A stretch of 52,280 nt of DNA from Deltaproteobacteria bacterium UBA5329. Lineage in GTDB: Bacteria > Desulfobacterota > Syntrophorhabdia > Syntrophorhabdales > Syntrophorhabdaceae. A model generated the notes under the pieces. It searched no databases, was not told the DNA's origin, and saw only the letters and a program-made list of their open reading frames with translations. The stretch covers positions 1 through 52,280 of the forward strand of contig DHQV01000072.1 in the NCBI GenBank assembly GCA_002408185.1. Direction: 5' to 3'. Positions 32,118 through 39,634 of this stretch are shown here, piece after piece. The position numbers and the translations under genes were made by a program. Position 1 is the first letter of the stretch. Every line of letters starts with the position of its first letter.

Positions 32118-32131
32118 TTGACCTAAGTCAA
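32118..32131. promoter_or_regulatory. Crp/Fnr-like palindrome TTGAC-CTAA-GTCAA between cupin and hydF
   Basis: A perfect 5-base dyad with a 4-base spacer resembles the Fnr consensus TTGAT-N4-ATCAA. Relative to a possible minus-strand -10 (TATATG, 32096-32091) it is centred about 41 bases upstream of the start point, the class II activator position. It lies about 80 bases before the hydF start. Confidence 0.5.
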
Positions 32132-32168
32132 ACCTTTATGCAGGGGAATGGTTTAAACATATGATCAG

Positions 32169-32187
32169 CCGGGGTTTTAAGCCCCGG
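32169..32187 (+). other. GC-rich hairpin in the hydF leader
   Basis: CCGGGG and CCCCGG pair around TTTTAAG, ending 17 bases before the hydF ATG and just ahead of its AAGGATGGG ribosome site. No T-run follows, so a leader structure affecting translation or stability is more likely than a terminator. Confidence 0.4.
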
Positions 32188-32204
32188 AGCCAAAGGATGG
32201 GACG

Positions 32205-33446
32205 ATGACTGACGCGACACTCAATCAGACCCCGCGGGGAAACCGGCTGCATATCGCCATCTTCGGAAGGCGCAACGCCGGAAAGTCGAGCCTCATAAAT
32301 GCGCTGACGAACCAGGAGATCGCAATAGTCTCGGATATACCAGGCACGACAACGGATCCTGTCTATAAATCAATGGAGATATTGCCGATAGGGCCCGTCG
32401 TCATCATCGATACCGCCGGGATCGATGATACCGGGGAACTCGGGAGGCTTCGGATCGAAAAGGCCCTGAATGTCCTGAAAAAAACGGACCTCATGCTTCT
32501 TGTTGTCGATCCTGCCGAAGGGTTCGGGCAATTTGAAGAAGGGATGGTCGAGAAAGCGCGCAAAAGCAAAGTTGCCCCGATCATCGTGATCAACAAGACC
32601 GATCAGTATCCGGAATTCACTATAGGCCCAGATGTATCGAGACCCGATATTCCGGTTGTAAGTGTCAGCGCGATCACGCGTGAGGGTATCGATGAGCTCA
32701 AGATAGCGATGATACATCAGGCGCCGAAAGATTTTATGAGCACGGTTATTTTGGGAGACCTTATCGGTGCCGGAGACACTGTCGTCCTTGTCGTTCCGAT
32801 AGACACCGCAGCTCCCAAGGGCAGAATAATTCTCCCGCAGGTGCAGGCAATACGCGATATTCTCGATCACGATGCGATCGCCTGCGTGGTAAAGGAAAAC
32901 AGGTTAAGAGAGGCGCTTCGGAACCTGAAGGAGAAACCGCGGCTGGTAGTGACGGATTCGCAGGTATTCAAAAAGGTAGCCGCTGAAACTCCTCCGGACA
33001 TTCTCCTGACGTCTTTTTCCATATTGCTCGCACGGCAGAAAGGCGATCTTGTGACACTGGTGGAGGGCGCGAAGGCCATCAAGCACTTATCGCCAGGGGA
33101 CAAGGTCCTTGTATCCGAGGCATGCACGCATCACCGAATGGAAGATGATATCGGAACAGTGAAGATACCGCGCTGGCTTAACGAGATCGTGGGCGGGCCG
33201 CTTGATTACAGCTGGGTAAGCGGTCTCGAGCTGCCTAAGGACATATCACATTATAAACTCATCATACATTGCGGGGCTTGCATGATAAACCGTAAGGAAA
33301 TGCTTCACCGGATAATGGTGGCGCAGCACGCCGGGGTGCCGATCGTCAATTACGGGGTGCTGATCGCGTATTTGACAGGAATTCTGGACAGGACCCTGAA
33401 GCCCTTTCCGGAGGTCCATAAGGCTCTGGAAACTGTTGAAAAATAA
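32205..33446 (+). CDS. hydF: [FeFe]-hydrogenase maturation GTPase HydF
   Basis: This 413-residue scaffold protein carries the assembled 2Fe subcluster to apo-HydA. The GTPase domain shows P-loop GRRNAGKSS (21-29), DIPGTTTDP, DTAGI and NKTD. The C-terminal cluster-binding part has CTHHR (about 307-311) and HCGAC (about 355-359), the [4Fe-4S] cysteines typical of HydF. Together with hydG downstream it supplies the H-clusters of the hydrogenases in this window. The start at 32205 has a GGATGGG ribosome site. Confidence 0.95.
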   Translation: MTDATLNQTPRGNRLHIAIFGRRNAGKSSLINALTNQEIAIVSDIPGTTTDPVYKSMEILPIGPVVIIDTAGIDDTGELGRLRIEKALNVLKKTDLMLLVVDPAEGFGQFEEGMVEKARKSKVAPIIVINKTDQYPEFTIGPDVSRPDIPVVSVSAITREGIDELKIAMIHQAPKDFMSTVILGDLIGAGDTVVLVVPIDTAAPKGRIILPQVQAIRDILDHDAIACVVKENRLREALRNLKEKPRLVVTDSQVFKKVAAETPPDILLTSFSILLARQKGDLVTLVEGAKAIKHLSPGDKVLVSEACTHHRMEDDIGTVKIPRWLNEIVGGPLDYSWVSGLELPKDISHYKLIIHCGACMINRKEMLHRIMVAQHAGVPIVNYGVLIAYLTGILDRTLKPFPEVHKALETVEK

Positions 33447-33512
33447 AGGTCTTGAGGCGTTCTTTACTTTTGATATCCCGAGCAATATACTTAGATACGG
33501 AGGCCGTCGTAT

Positions 33513-34928
33513 ATGAGCAAAAATGATCAGACACAGCGGGCCGATTTTATTGATGAGGCACAGATACAGCAGATCTTGGAAAAGGCGAAGGGTGCTTCGA
33601 TCCCAGAAGCCCTCGATATCATAGAAAAGGGGCGGGAAGCAAAGGGTCTATCCCCTTACGAGACTGCCGTGCTTCTCCACGCCGCCGAAGGGGATGCGCA
33701 GGCCGCCCTGTTTAGTGCATCCCGTGAGGTCAAGGAAAAGATATACGGGGAGCGCCTCGTTCTGTTCGCCCCCCTTTATATCAGCAACTACTGTATCAAT
33801 AACTGCACATATTGCGGGTACAGGCGCCATAACCCAATACCACGGCAGCGGCTCACGATGGAAGAGATAGAACGCGAGGTCATGGCTCTTGAGGCTATGG
33901 GACACAAGCGTATTGCCCTCGAGGTCGGGGAGGATCCGAAAAACTGCCCGATCGACTATGTTCTAGATGCGATGAAGAAGATCTATTCGGTCAAGGAATC
34001 GACGGGAAGTATCCGTCGCATTAATGTAAATATTGCGGCTACCACCGTCGAGGATTACCGCAGGCTCAAAGAAGCGGGGATTGGAACGTATATCCTTTTT
34101 CAGGAGACGTACCATCGCGCAACGTACAAACGATGCCATCCCTCGGGCCCGAAGAAGGATTATGACTGGCATACGATGGCAATGGACCGTGCGATGCAGG
34201 CAGGTATCGACGATGTGGGCTTAGGCGTACTTTTCGGCCTGTATGATTACAAATTCGAGGCGCTCGGGCTCCTCCTGCATTCACTGCATCTCGAAGAACG
34301 TTTCGGGGTTGGCTGCCATACCATATCGGTTCCCCGGATACGGCCGGCCGAAGGGATTGATTTCGAAACATTTCCCTATCTCGTGAACGATCATGATTTC
34401 AAGCGGATGGTCTCGATCATCAGGCTCGCTGTCCCTTACACCGGTATGATCCTGTCAACGCGGGAGCCGCCGGGATACCGGGACGAGGTCATATCCCTCG
34501 GAATATCGCAGATCAGTGCAGGTTCCTGTACGGGTGTCGGCGGTTATCATAAGGACATAGAGAAACCGGAAACTAGGGCATATGGACAATTCCAGGTGGA
34601 AGACAACCGCACAACGGATGAGATGCTCCTGAGCGTCTGCAGATCGGGGTATCTTCCCAGTTTTTGCACCGCATGCTATCGCCAGGGACGAACCGGCGAC
34701 AGGTTCATGGCGCTCGCCAAGACCGGGGAGATCCAGAACATCTGCCAGCCGAACGCAATACTGACCTTCAAGGAGTTCCTCATAGATTACGCATCGCCTG
34801 AAACACGCTCTGCCGGTGAGGACGTGATACGTATACAACTTGATAAAATACCCGACCCCAGGATGCGCGAAGAGATACAAAAAAGGTTGGCAAAGATCGA
34901 GGCCGGCGAAAGGGACCTTTATTTTTGA
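33513..34928 (+). CDS. hydG: [FeFe]-hydrogenase maturation radical SAM tyrosine lyase HydG
   Basis: This 471-residue enzyme splits tyrosine to yield the CO and CN ligands of the H-cluster. The radical-SAM cysteines are in CINNCTYC (Cys 94, 98, 101), followed by conserved ALEVGEDPKNCP and FQETYHRATYKRCHPSGPK segments. The C-terminal auxiliary cluster motif is CTACYRQGRTGDRFM with a third Cys in GEIQNIC, the CX2CX22C pattern that separates HydG from ThiH. The start lies behind GGAGG. HydE, the third maturase, is not encoded in this window and must be elsewhere. Confidence 0.96.
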   Translation: MSKNDQTQRADFIDEAQIQQILEKAKGASIPEALDIIEKGREAKGLSPYETAVLLHAAEGDAQAALFSASREVKEKIYGERLVLFAPLYISNYCINNCTYCGYRRHNPIPRQRLTMEEIEREVMALEAMGHKRIALEVGEDPKNCPIDYVLDAMKKIYSVKESTGSIRRINVNIAATTVEDYRRLKEAGIGTYILFQETYHRATYKRCHPSGPKKDYDWHTMAMDRAMQAGIDDVGLGVLFGLYDYKFEALGLLLHSLHLEERFGVGCHTISVPRIRPAEGIDFETFPYLVNDHDFKRMVSIIRLAVPYTGMILSTREPPGYRDEVISLGISQISAGSCTGVGGYHKDIEKPETRAYGQFQVEDNRTTDEMLLSVCRSGYLPSFCTACYRQGRTGDRFMALAKTGEIQNICQPNAILTFKEFLIDYASPETRSAGEDVIRIQLDKIPDPRMREEIQKRLAKIEAGERDLYF

Positions 34929-34946
34929 AATTCGGTCAAAATGGCC

Positions 34947-34975
34947 TTGCCTGCACTAGGGTTTGCTTATATACT
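34947..34975 (+). promoter_or_regulatory. Sigma-70-type promoter for the CBS-domain gene
   Basis: TTGCCT (34947-34952) and TATACT (34970-34975) are separated by 17 bases, 57 bases before the CBS gene ATG. Confidence 0.6.
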
Positions 34976-35031
34976 TTAATATAGCAGGTTGTGCTTTCAG
35001 GGGATAAAAAACATTTAGGGGGCTTTGAGAT

Positions 35032-35478
35032 ATGAGTACAGCACAGGAACTTCTCAAGAACAAAAGCAAAGATATCTGGTCGGTAACACCCGATAATACT
35101 GTTTTCGATGCTTTGGCGCTGATGGGCGAAAAAGAGATAGGTGCCCTTATGGTCATGGACGAGTCTAAAAAGGTTTATGGCATCATATCGGAAAGGGACT
35201 ACGCCCGGAAGGTTATCCTGAAAGGCAAGTCATCCCGCGATACCAAGGTAGCGGAGATCATGACCCCTCTCGACAAGATGTTCACGGTGAGGCCCGATAC
35301 GACCGTCGAAGATTGTATGGTCCTTATCACCGCAAAGCGCATACGCCACGTCCCCGTATTCGACGATGACCAGTTTGTCGGTCTTATCTCCATCGGTGAC
35401 GTCGTAAAGTCGATCATATCCGAAAAAGACATGCTGATCGAGCACTTGTCGAACTACATAGCAGGAAAATACGTGTAA
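35032..35478 (+). CDS. Two-CBS-domain protein
   Basis: This 148-residue protein consists of two CBS motifs: DNTVFDALALMGEKEIGALMV with SKKVYGIISERDYARKVI, and DTTVEDCMVLITAKRIRHVPV with FVGLISIGDVVKSII. Bateman modules bind adenine nucleotides such as AMP, ATP or SAM and usually report energy state. It is free-standing, with its own promoter and terminator. There is no effector domain, so it probably acts by binding a partner. Confidence 0.93.
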   Translation: MSTAQELLKNKSKDIWSVTPDNTVFDALALMGEKEIGALMVMDESKKVYGIISERDYARKVILKGKSSRDTKVAEIMTPLDKMFTVRPDTTVEDCMVLITAKRIRHVPVFDDDQFVGLISIGDVVKSIISEKDMLIEHLSNYIAGKYV

Positions 35479-35482
35479 AGAC

Positions 35483-35600
35483 CGTAAGCCGCAAGGTGTT
35501 AAAAACAAGAACCGTGAAAAATTTTTTCACGGTTCTTTCATTTATTAATTTCTACGTCCGGAATGCGGTGTCTTTAACTGCTCACGACTTACGGCTTACG
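35483..35600. repeat. Intergenic GTAAG/CTTAC-rich repeat, copy 2, with terminator inside
   Basis: CGTAAGCCG (35483-35491) and CGGCTTACG (35592-35600) are perfect inverted repeats about 100 bases apart. Between them are GCAAGGTGTT and CTCACGACTTACGG words shared with copies at 5335 and 51369. The right end overlaps the stop codon of the cupin gene at 35596. Confidence 0.55.
35507..35538. terminator. Bidirectional terminator between the CBS and cupin genes
   Basis: AAGAACCGTGAAAAA (35507-35521) pairs with TTTTTTCACGGTTCTT (35522-35537). The A/T core on both sides can serve both strands. Confidence 0.82.
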
Positions 35601-35919
35601 CGAAATGAACGGCCAGCCAGACAGTCGGTTGTTTATCATCCGTTCGTGTTACTCTGTGGCGGCAAAATGCAGGAATGAAGACATAGTCCCCCGGTTTAAG
35701 TGTGATGGGTTGCGGCTCATCTTCAAAGGCGATCTCGGCGATCCCTCTCAAAAGGATGACCCATTCGTCATGGCGCTGGTCATACCAGTTCTCTTCCGGG
35801 GTTGTATGGCCGCCGGATATGATCCTCTCGATCTTCACGTTTTTATTCACTACGATGGTTTCAAAAATTTCATTGGATATAGCGTTCGGTATCTTTGAAA
35901 AGATATTATCTTTTTTCAT
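35596..35919 (-). CDS. Second cupin-domain protein
   Basis: This 107-residue cupin has HTTPEENWYDQRHDEWVILLRG as the first motif and PGDYVFIPAFCRHRVTRTD as the second, with a typical beta-barrel pattern. The start MKKDNIFSKIPN at 35919 follows a GGAG by 7 bases; an upstream in-frame ATG at 35994 would add a charged segment without support. It is not a close copy of the cupin at 31727. No function can be assigned. Confidence 0.85.
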   Translation of the reverse strand: MKKDNIFSKIPNAISNEIFETIVVNKNVKIERIISGGHTTPEENWYDQRHDEWVILLRGIAEIAFEDEPQPITLKPGDYVFIPAFCRHRVTRTDDKQPTVWLAVHFA

Positions 35920-36090
35920 TTTCCGGCTCCGGTCTGATGGTTCTGATCGTTCGTCTTTAAATAGTCGATCTCGTAAACAGCTAAATTCTAGCATGGAAGC
36001 CCTGGACAGTAAAACATCACAGTTTATAGCCAGTTTCTAATCTCATGAGTATTCAGGGAATTACCGGGCACTGATGACAGTATATAGCAT

Positions 36091-36119
36091 TTGAAGGATT
36101 TATGTTCCTATGGTATTCT
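36091..36119 (+). promoter_or_regulatory. Sigma-70-type promoter for eno
   Basis: TTGAAG (36091-36096) and TATTCT (36114-36119) are separated by 17 bases, about 58 bases before the eno ATG. Confidence 0.55.
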
Positions 36120-36177
36120 GTGAAACATATCGGCCATATTTTTTTCCGGTCGATCCCCAGACAAAAAGGAGGACCTT

Positions 36178-37461
36178 ATGTCGACGATATACGACGTTTA
36201 TGCACGGGAAGTGCTGGACAGCAGGGGAAACCCGACGGTTGAGGTTGAAGTTGTCCTTGAAAGCGGCGCGATGGGCCGTGCGATAGTACCTTCCGGCGCA
36301 TCGACCGGAGAGCGGGAAGCTTTGGAATTGCGCGATGGCGACAATAAACGGTACAAGGGGAAGGGTGTACAAAAAGCTGTCGAAAACGTAAACAACATCA
36401 TAGCTCCCGAAGTTGAAGGCCTCGATGCCTTGGATCAGGCATACATTGACAGGGTGCTGGTCGATACTGATGGAACGGAGAACAAGAGCAATCTCGGCGC
36501 AAACGCCACGCTTGGCGTTTCCATGGCCGCAACGAGAGCGGCAGCGGACTTTCTCGGGATATCCCTCTACCAGTATATCGGGGGCATACGGGGACGTGAG
36601 ATCCCTGTCCCGATGATGAATGTGATCAATGGCGGAGCGCATGCGCAGAATTCGCTCGACGTCCAGGAATTCATGATAGTGCCGGCAGGTGCGGAATCAT
36701 TCACCGAGGCGCTGCGCATGGGTGCAGAGGTTTTTCATACCCTGAAAGGGATCCTGAAGGGTCAGGGTTATTCGACGGGGGTTGGTGATGAGGGAGGCTT
36801 CACGCCCCAGATCAAATCGACGACCGAGGTCCTCGACACGCTGATCAAGTCTATCGGCGATGCCGGATACGAAGCAGGAAAAGACATCTATGTGGCCCTC
36901 GACGTCGCGGCGAGTGAACTCTACAAAGACGGCAAGTATGCCATAGACGGGAATATATGGGATGCAGGGCAACTCGTCAGTTTCTATGAAGATATCATAA
37001 CGAAATATCCCATTGTCTCAATCGAGGACGGTTTCGCGCAGAATGATTGGGACGGGTGGAAATTGTTTACCGATCGCTGTGCTTCAAGGATCCAGATCGT
37101 CGGCGATGATGTATTTGTCACGAACCCGATGATTTTCGGGGAAGGCATAGAGAAAGGCATTGCCAACAGCATATTGATCAAGCTCAATCAGATCGGGACG
37201 GTAACAGAGACCCTCACAACGATCGAGATGGCAAAGCGTGCGGGTTATACATGTGTTATCTCCCACCGGTCGGGGGAGACGGAAGATACATTCATCGCCG
37301 ACCTTGCCGTGGCGACCAATGCAGGGCAGATCAAGACCGGTTCAGCTTCGCGCAGCGAGAGGATCGCAAAATACAATCAACTCCTGAGGATCGAAGACGA
37401 ACTCGGGGAAATGGCTGTTTTCGGCGGAAACAGCGTATTCTACAGCATAAAGAAGAAATAG
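36178..37461 (+). CDS. eno: Enolase (phosphopyruvate hydratase)
   Basis: This 427-residue glycolytic enzyme converts 2-phosphoglycerate to phosphoenolpyruvate in a Mg-dependent step, normal length for the family. Conserved blocks are GNPTVEVEV, SGASTGEREALELRDGD, GGAHAQNSLDVQEFM, GDEGGF, EDGFAQNDWDGW, GDDVFVTNP, the signature LIKLNQIGTVTET with its catalytic Lys, and SHRSGETEDTFIADL followed by KTGSASRSERIAKYNQLLRIE. The start is backed by AAGGAGGA 7 bases upstream. It is a single-gene unit bounded by a promoter and a terminator. Confidence 0.98.
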   Translation: MSTIYDVYAREVLDSRGNPTVEVEVVLESGAMGRAIVPSGASTGEREALELRDGDNKRYKGKGVQKAVENVNNIIAPEVEGLDALDQAYIDRVLVDTDGTENKSNLGANATLGVSMAATRAAADFLGISLYQYIGGIRGREIPVPMMNVINGGAHAQNSLDVQEFMIVPAGAESFTEALRMGAEVFHTLKGILKGQGYSTGVGDEGGFTPQIKSTTEVLDTLIKSIGDAGYEAGKDIYVALDVAASELYKDGKYAIDGNIWDAGQLVSFYEDIITKYPIVSIEDGFAQNDWDGWKLFTDRCASRIQIVGDDVFVTNPMIFGEGIEKGIANSILIKLNQIGTVTETLTTIEMAKRAGYTCVISHRSGETEDTFIADLAVATNAGQIKTGSASRSERIAKYNQLLRIEDELGEMAVFGGNSVFYSIKKK

Positions 37462-37479
37462 GTTCGGCTTATTCCAGAA

Positions 37480-37528
37480 AAATAGATCAGCGTCCTGTTT
37501 TGCCGGCAGGACGCTGATCTATTTTTTT
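37480..37528. terminator. Bidirectional terminator between eno and the small secreted protein gene
   Basis: AAATAGATCAGCGTCCTG (37480-37497) pairs over 18 bases with CAGGACGCTGATCTATTT (37507-37524) around a 9-base loop, followed by a T-run. The opposite gene ends at 37527, within the T-run. Confidence 0.9.
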
Positions 37529-37757
37529 ATGAATGAGGAGGCTGCCTGGTTGGCCTAGTTTGTTTCTGGGAACTGTTGCATGAGTTCAGACAATCGTAAT
37601 AACATTCAGACTGTTTCTTTTTCGAGCATTTTGAATCGGTGCAGCAATACGACAGGCATTTTTCCTGGCATGACAGCTCGGCAAGGGCAGGGGAACCTGA
37701 CGCAAGAAGCATTCCTGCAACGAACAACAATATCGATGCAAGAAGATACTTTTTCAT
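37527..37757 (-). CDS. Small exported cysteine-rich protein
   Basis: This 76-residue protein has a clear signal peptide (MKKYLLASILLFVAGMLLAS, cleavage likely after ALA, about residue 26) and a mature chain of about 50 residues with eight cysteines in the order C-x3-C-x3-CC-x4-C-x7-C-x3-C-x3-C. The two C-x3-C-x3-C halves are roughly symmetric, suggesting a helical hairpin held by disulfides. I do not recognise a family. The start has a GGAGGTGAG site 3-11 bases upstream, and a strong promoter lies at 37787-37815. In an anaerobe such a protein may bind metal or haem, or be an envelope structural peptide; this is not shown. Confidence 0.8.
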   Translation of the reverse strand: MKKYLLASILLFVAGMLLASGSPALAELSCQEKCLSYCCTDSKCSKKKQSECYYDCLNSCNSSQKQTRPTRQPPHS

Positions 37758-37786
37758 AACTCACCTCCGAAGTGGGTGTATTACGA

Positions 37787-37815
37787 TATATAGCACTATA
37801 GGATCATCCAGTCAA
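37787..37815 (-). promoter_or_regulatory. Sigma-70-type promoter for the small cysteine-rich protein gene
   Basis: On the minus strand TTGACT (37815-37810) and TATATA (37792-37787) are separated by 17 bases. The ATG is about 30 bases after the -10 box. Confidence 0.7.
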
Positions 37816-37925
37816 TGACAGACGTCACACAATAAAACAGCCGCAATGTTGAAAAAATTCGGTGCTTTTTGACGCAATATGGGATACATTGTAGTCATCA
37901 ATCCAATCAAGAATGGTAGTGTCGT

Positions 37926-38837
37926 ATGGTAAAATTTTACAGTATAGTCGATTCTCGCGTTACCGAAGGCGTCGCCGAAAAGGATAAGATAATTGTTTAT
38001 ATCAACCCTGACGATAAGGAGAGGCAATATCTCATCGATCAGTACCAGATAGACGAGCACACCCTTTTGTCAGCCCTTGACCCCGACGAGCTTTCCCGTA
38101 TCGAGATCGAATCCAACCATGTCGCCATAATTCTTAAATCTCCAGTAAATTATATGGCCGAACACGCATTTGAGTTCCTGGTGTCATCGATGGGCATGTT
38201 CCTTTTTGAAGATACCCTTATCATCGTAATGGCGGAAGACCTTCCTATCTTCGACAGCAAGACATTTTCCCGGGTCAGCCGGCTTGCGGAGACCATGCTC
38301 AAGATAGTCAACTACAGTATTTTCCGTTTCCTTGAGCATCTCCGGGTGATCGATATGGTGTCCGATGAACTGGGAGAAAAGATCAGCACATCCATCGAAA
38401 ACACCTATCTTCTGAACCTTTTTGCACTGGAAAAAAGCCTGGTGTACTTTCAGAATGCCATCAATTCCAATTCGGTGCTCATCGAGAAAATGAAAATCTA
38501 CACCCAGAGGATCGGATTTACGCGGGAAGACACCGAATTGCTCGATGATATCACCATCGAGAATACCCAGTGCTACAAGCAGGCGGAAATATATTCGAAC
38601 ATTCTGGCGAGCATGATGGACGCGCAGGTCTCGATCGTCAATAACAACCTGAACATTCTCATGAAGAAACTGACGTTCATTACGATCGCCATCATGGTCC
38701 CTACCTTTGTCGTCAGTGCGTTCTCCATGAATGTTCCTTTTCCTATCCAACACCATCCGTTCGCATTCTGGATAATCCTCGTGATCGCATTTACGGCAAT
38801 GGGAGGCTTTTTCTTCTTCTGGCGACTGAGGAAATGA
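37926..38837 (+). CDS. CorA-family divalent cation transporter with variant GMN motif
   Basis: This 303-residue protein has the CorA layout: a cytosolic N-terminal domain (about 1-240) with long helices and, at the C-terminus, two membrane helices (IAIMVPTFVVSAFS, then FWIILVIAFTAMGGFFFF) and a basic end (WRLRK). CorA channels carry Mg2+, Co2+ or other cations as pentamers. The signature loop that follows the first helix is normally GMN; here it is SMNVPFP. Met and Asn are kept and Gly is replaced. The family assignment is firm; the ion carried is not. Its start has little ribosome-site support, though GTATGGTAAAA is the only sensible one. Confidence 0.9.
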   Translation: MVKFYSIVDSRVTEGVAEKDKIIVYINPDDKERQYLIDQYQIDEHTLLSALDPDELSRIEIESNHVAIILKSPVNYMAEHAFEFLVSSMGMFLFEDTLIIVMAEDLPIFDSKTFSRVSRLAETMLKIVNYSIFRFLEHLRVIDMVSDELGEKISTSIENTYLLNLFALEKSLVYFQNAINSNSVLIEKMKIYTQRIGFTREDTELLDDITIENTQCYKQAEIYSNILASMMDAQVSIVNNNLNILMKKLTFITIAIMVPTFVVSAFSMNVPFPIQHHPFAFWIILVIAFTAMGGFFFFWRLRK

Positions 38838-38956
38838 CTTAGTCTCAAGTCTCAGGGAAAAACCGGTTATGCAGGCCTCACTCGCAGGCTATCGCAAAGA
38901 GCTCGTTGCCGTTTCCACATTGCTCTTTCACGTTTTCTCTTCGCAGCCGACTCGAT

Positions 38957-38990
38957 TATCCACATTCCTGGTGGATACTCTTTGTTTTTT
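38957..38990 (+). terminator. Rho-independent terminator after corA-like gene
   Basis: TATCCAC and GTGGATA pair over 7 bases around ATTCCTG, followed by CTCTTTGTTTTTT. The stem is short, so strength is moderate. Confidence 0.6.
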
Positions 38991-39022
38991 CGATTAAAAT
39001 GTATCAGGCGAACCGATACGAG

Positions 39023-39499
39023 ATGACAGTTGCTTCGGGAAAAAGAAGTGCGGGATTGCTTATGTACCGCCGTCGTAATGCTGTGGTCGAGGTGTTGCTC
39101 GTTCATCCCGGGGGGCCTTTTTGGGCAAAGAAGGATGATGGGGCATGGAGCCTGCCGAAAGGTATTATAGACCCGGGAGAGGATGAACTCCTGGCGGCCA
39201 TACGGGAATTTGAGGAGGAGACCGGTTTTACGGCAGAGGGGGAATTCATCGCGCTTACACCCCGGCGGCAGCCGAGCGGTAAGATCATATACGCCTGGGC
39301 GATCGAGGGCGACTGTGAACCTCTGGCCATGAAAAGCAACATGTTTACAATGGAATGGCCTCCCAGGTCAGGAAAAATGACCGAATTTCCCGAAGCCGAC
39401 CGTATAGAATGGTTCGATATCGAATCGGCGAAAGTGAAGATCATCAAGGGCCAGAGAGGCTTCGTCGAAGAATTCGAAAATTTTATAAAAAGATCATAA
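39023..39499 (+). CDS. Nudix hydrolase
   Basis: This protein of about 158 residues has a full Nudix box, G-x5-E-x7-REUxEExGU, seen as GIIDPGE then IREFEEETGF. Nudix enzymes cleave nucleoside diphosphates linked to another group. KRSAGLLMYRRR at the start and WSLPKG before the box are like the Ap4A/ADP-ribose-type small Nudix proteins. The substrate is not decidable. The start could be ATG 39023 or the in-frame ATG 38999; neither has a strong ribosome site. The gene follows corA after a terminator and stands ahead of the cytochrome genes. Confidence 0.9.
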   Translation: MTVASGKRSAGLLMYRRRNAVVEVLLVHPGGPFWAKKDDGAWSLPKGIIDPGEDELLAAIREFEEETGFTAEGEFIALTPRRQPSGKIIYAWAIEGDCEPLAMKSNMFTMEWPPRSGKMTEFPEADRIEWFDIESAKVKIIKGQRGFVEEFENFIKRS

Positions 39500-39592
39500 C
39501 ACGGCATTTTACGAGACCTCCCCTCCCCTGACCGTAAAACCGGGAGCCTCATGAACGCCACGTCCGGCTCTGCCAACCCACCGCACCCTGTC

Positions 39593-39621
39593 TTGACAGT
39601 CGTTGCCACATCTGGTAAGGA
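39593..39621 (+). promoter_or_regulatory. Possible promoter of the cytochrome genes
   Basis: TTGACA (39593-39598) and TAAGGA (39616-39621) are 17 bases apart. The predicted start would be only about 7 bases before the ATG at 39635, so the -10 assignment is uncertain. Confidence 0.35.
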
Positions 39622-39634
39622 ATGAATACGGCAC

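Noticed and set aside
32169..32187. Terminator before hydF
   Set aside because: The hairpin is stable, but there is no T-run and no transcript is expected to end there.
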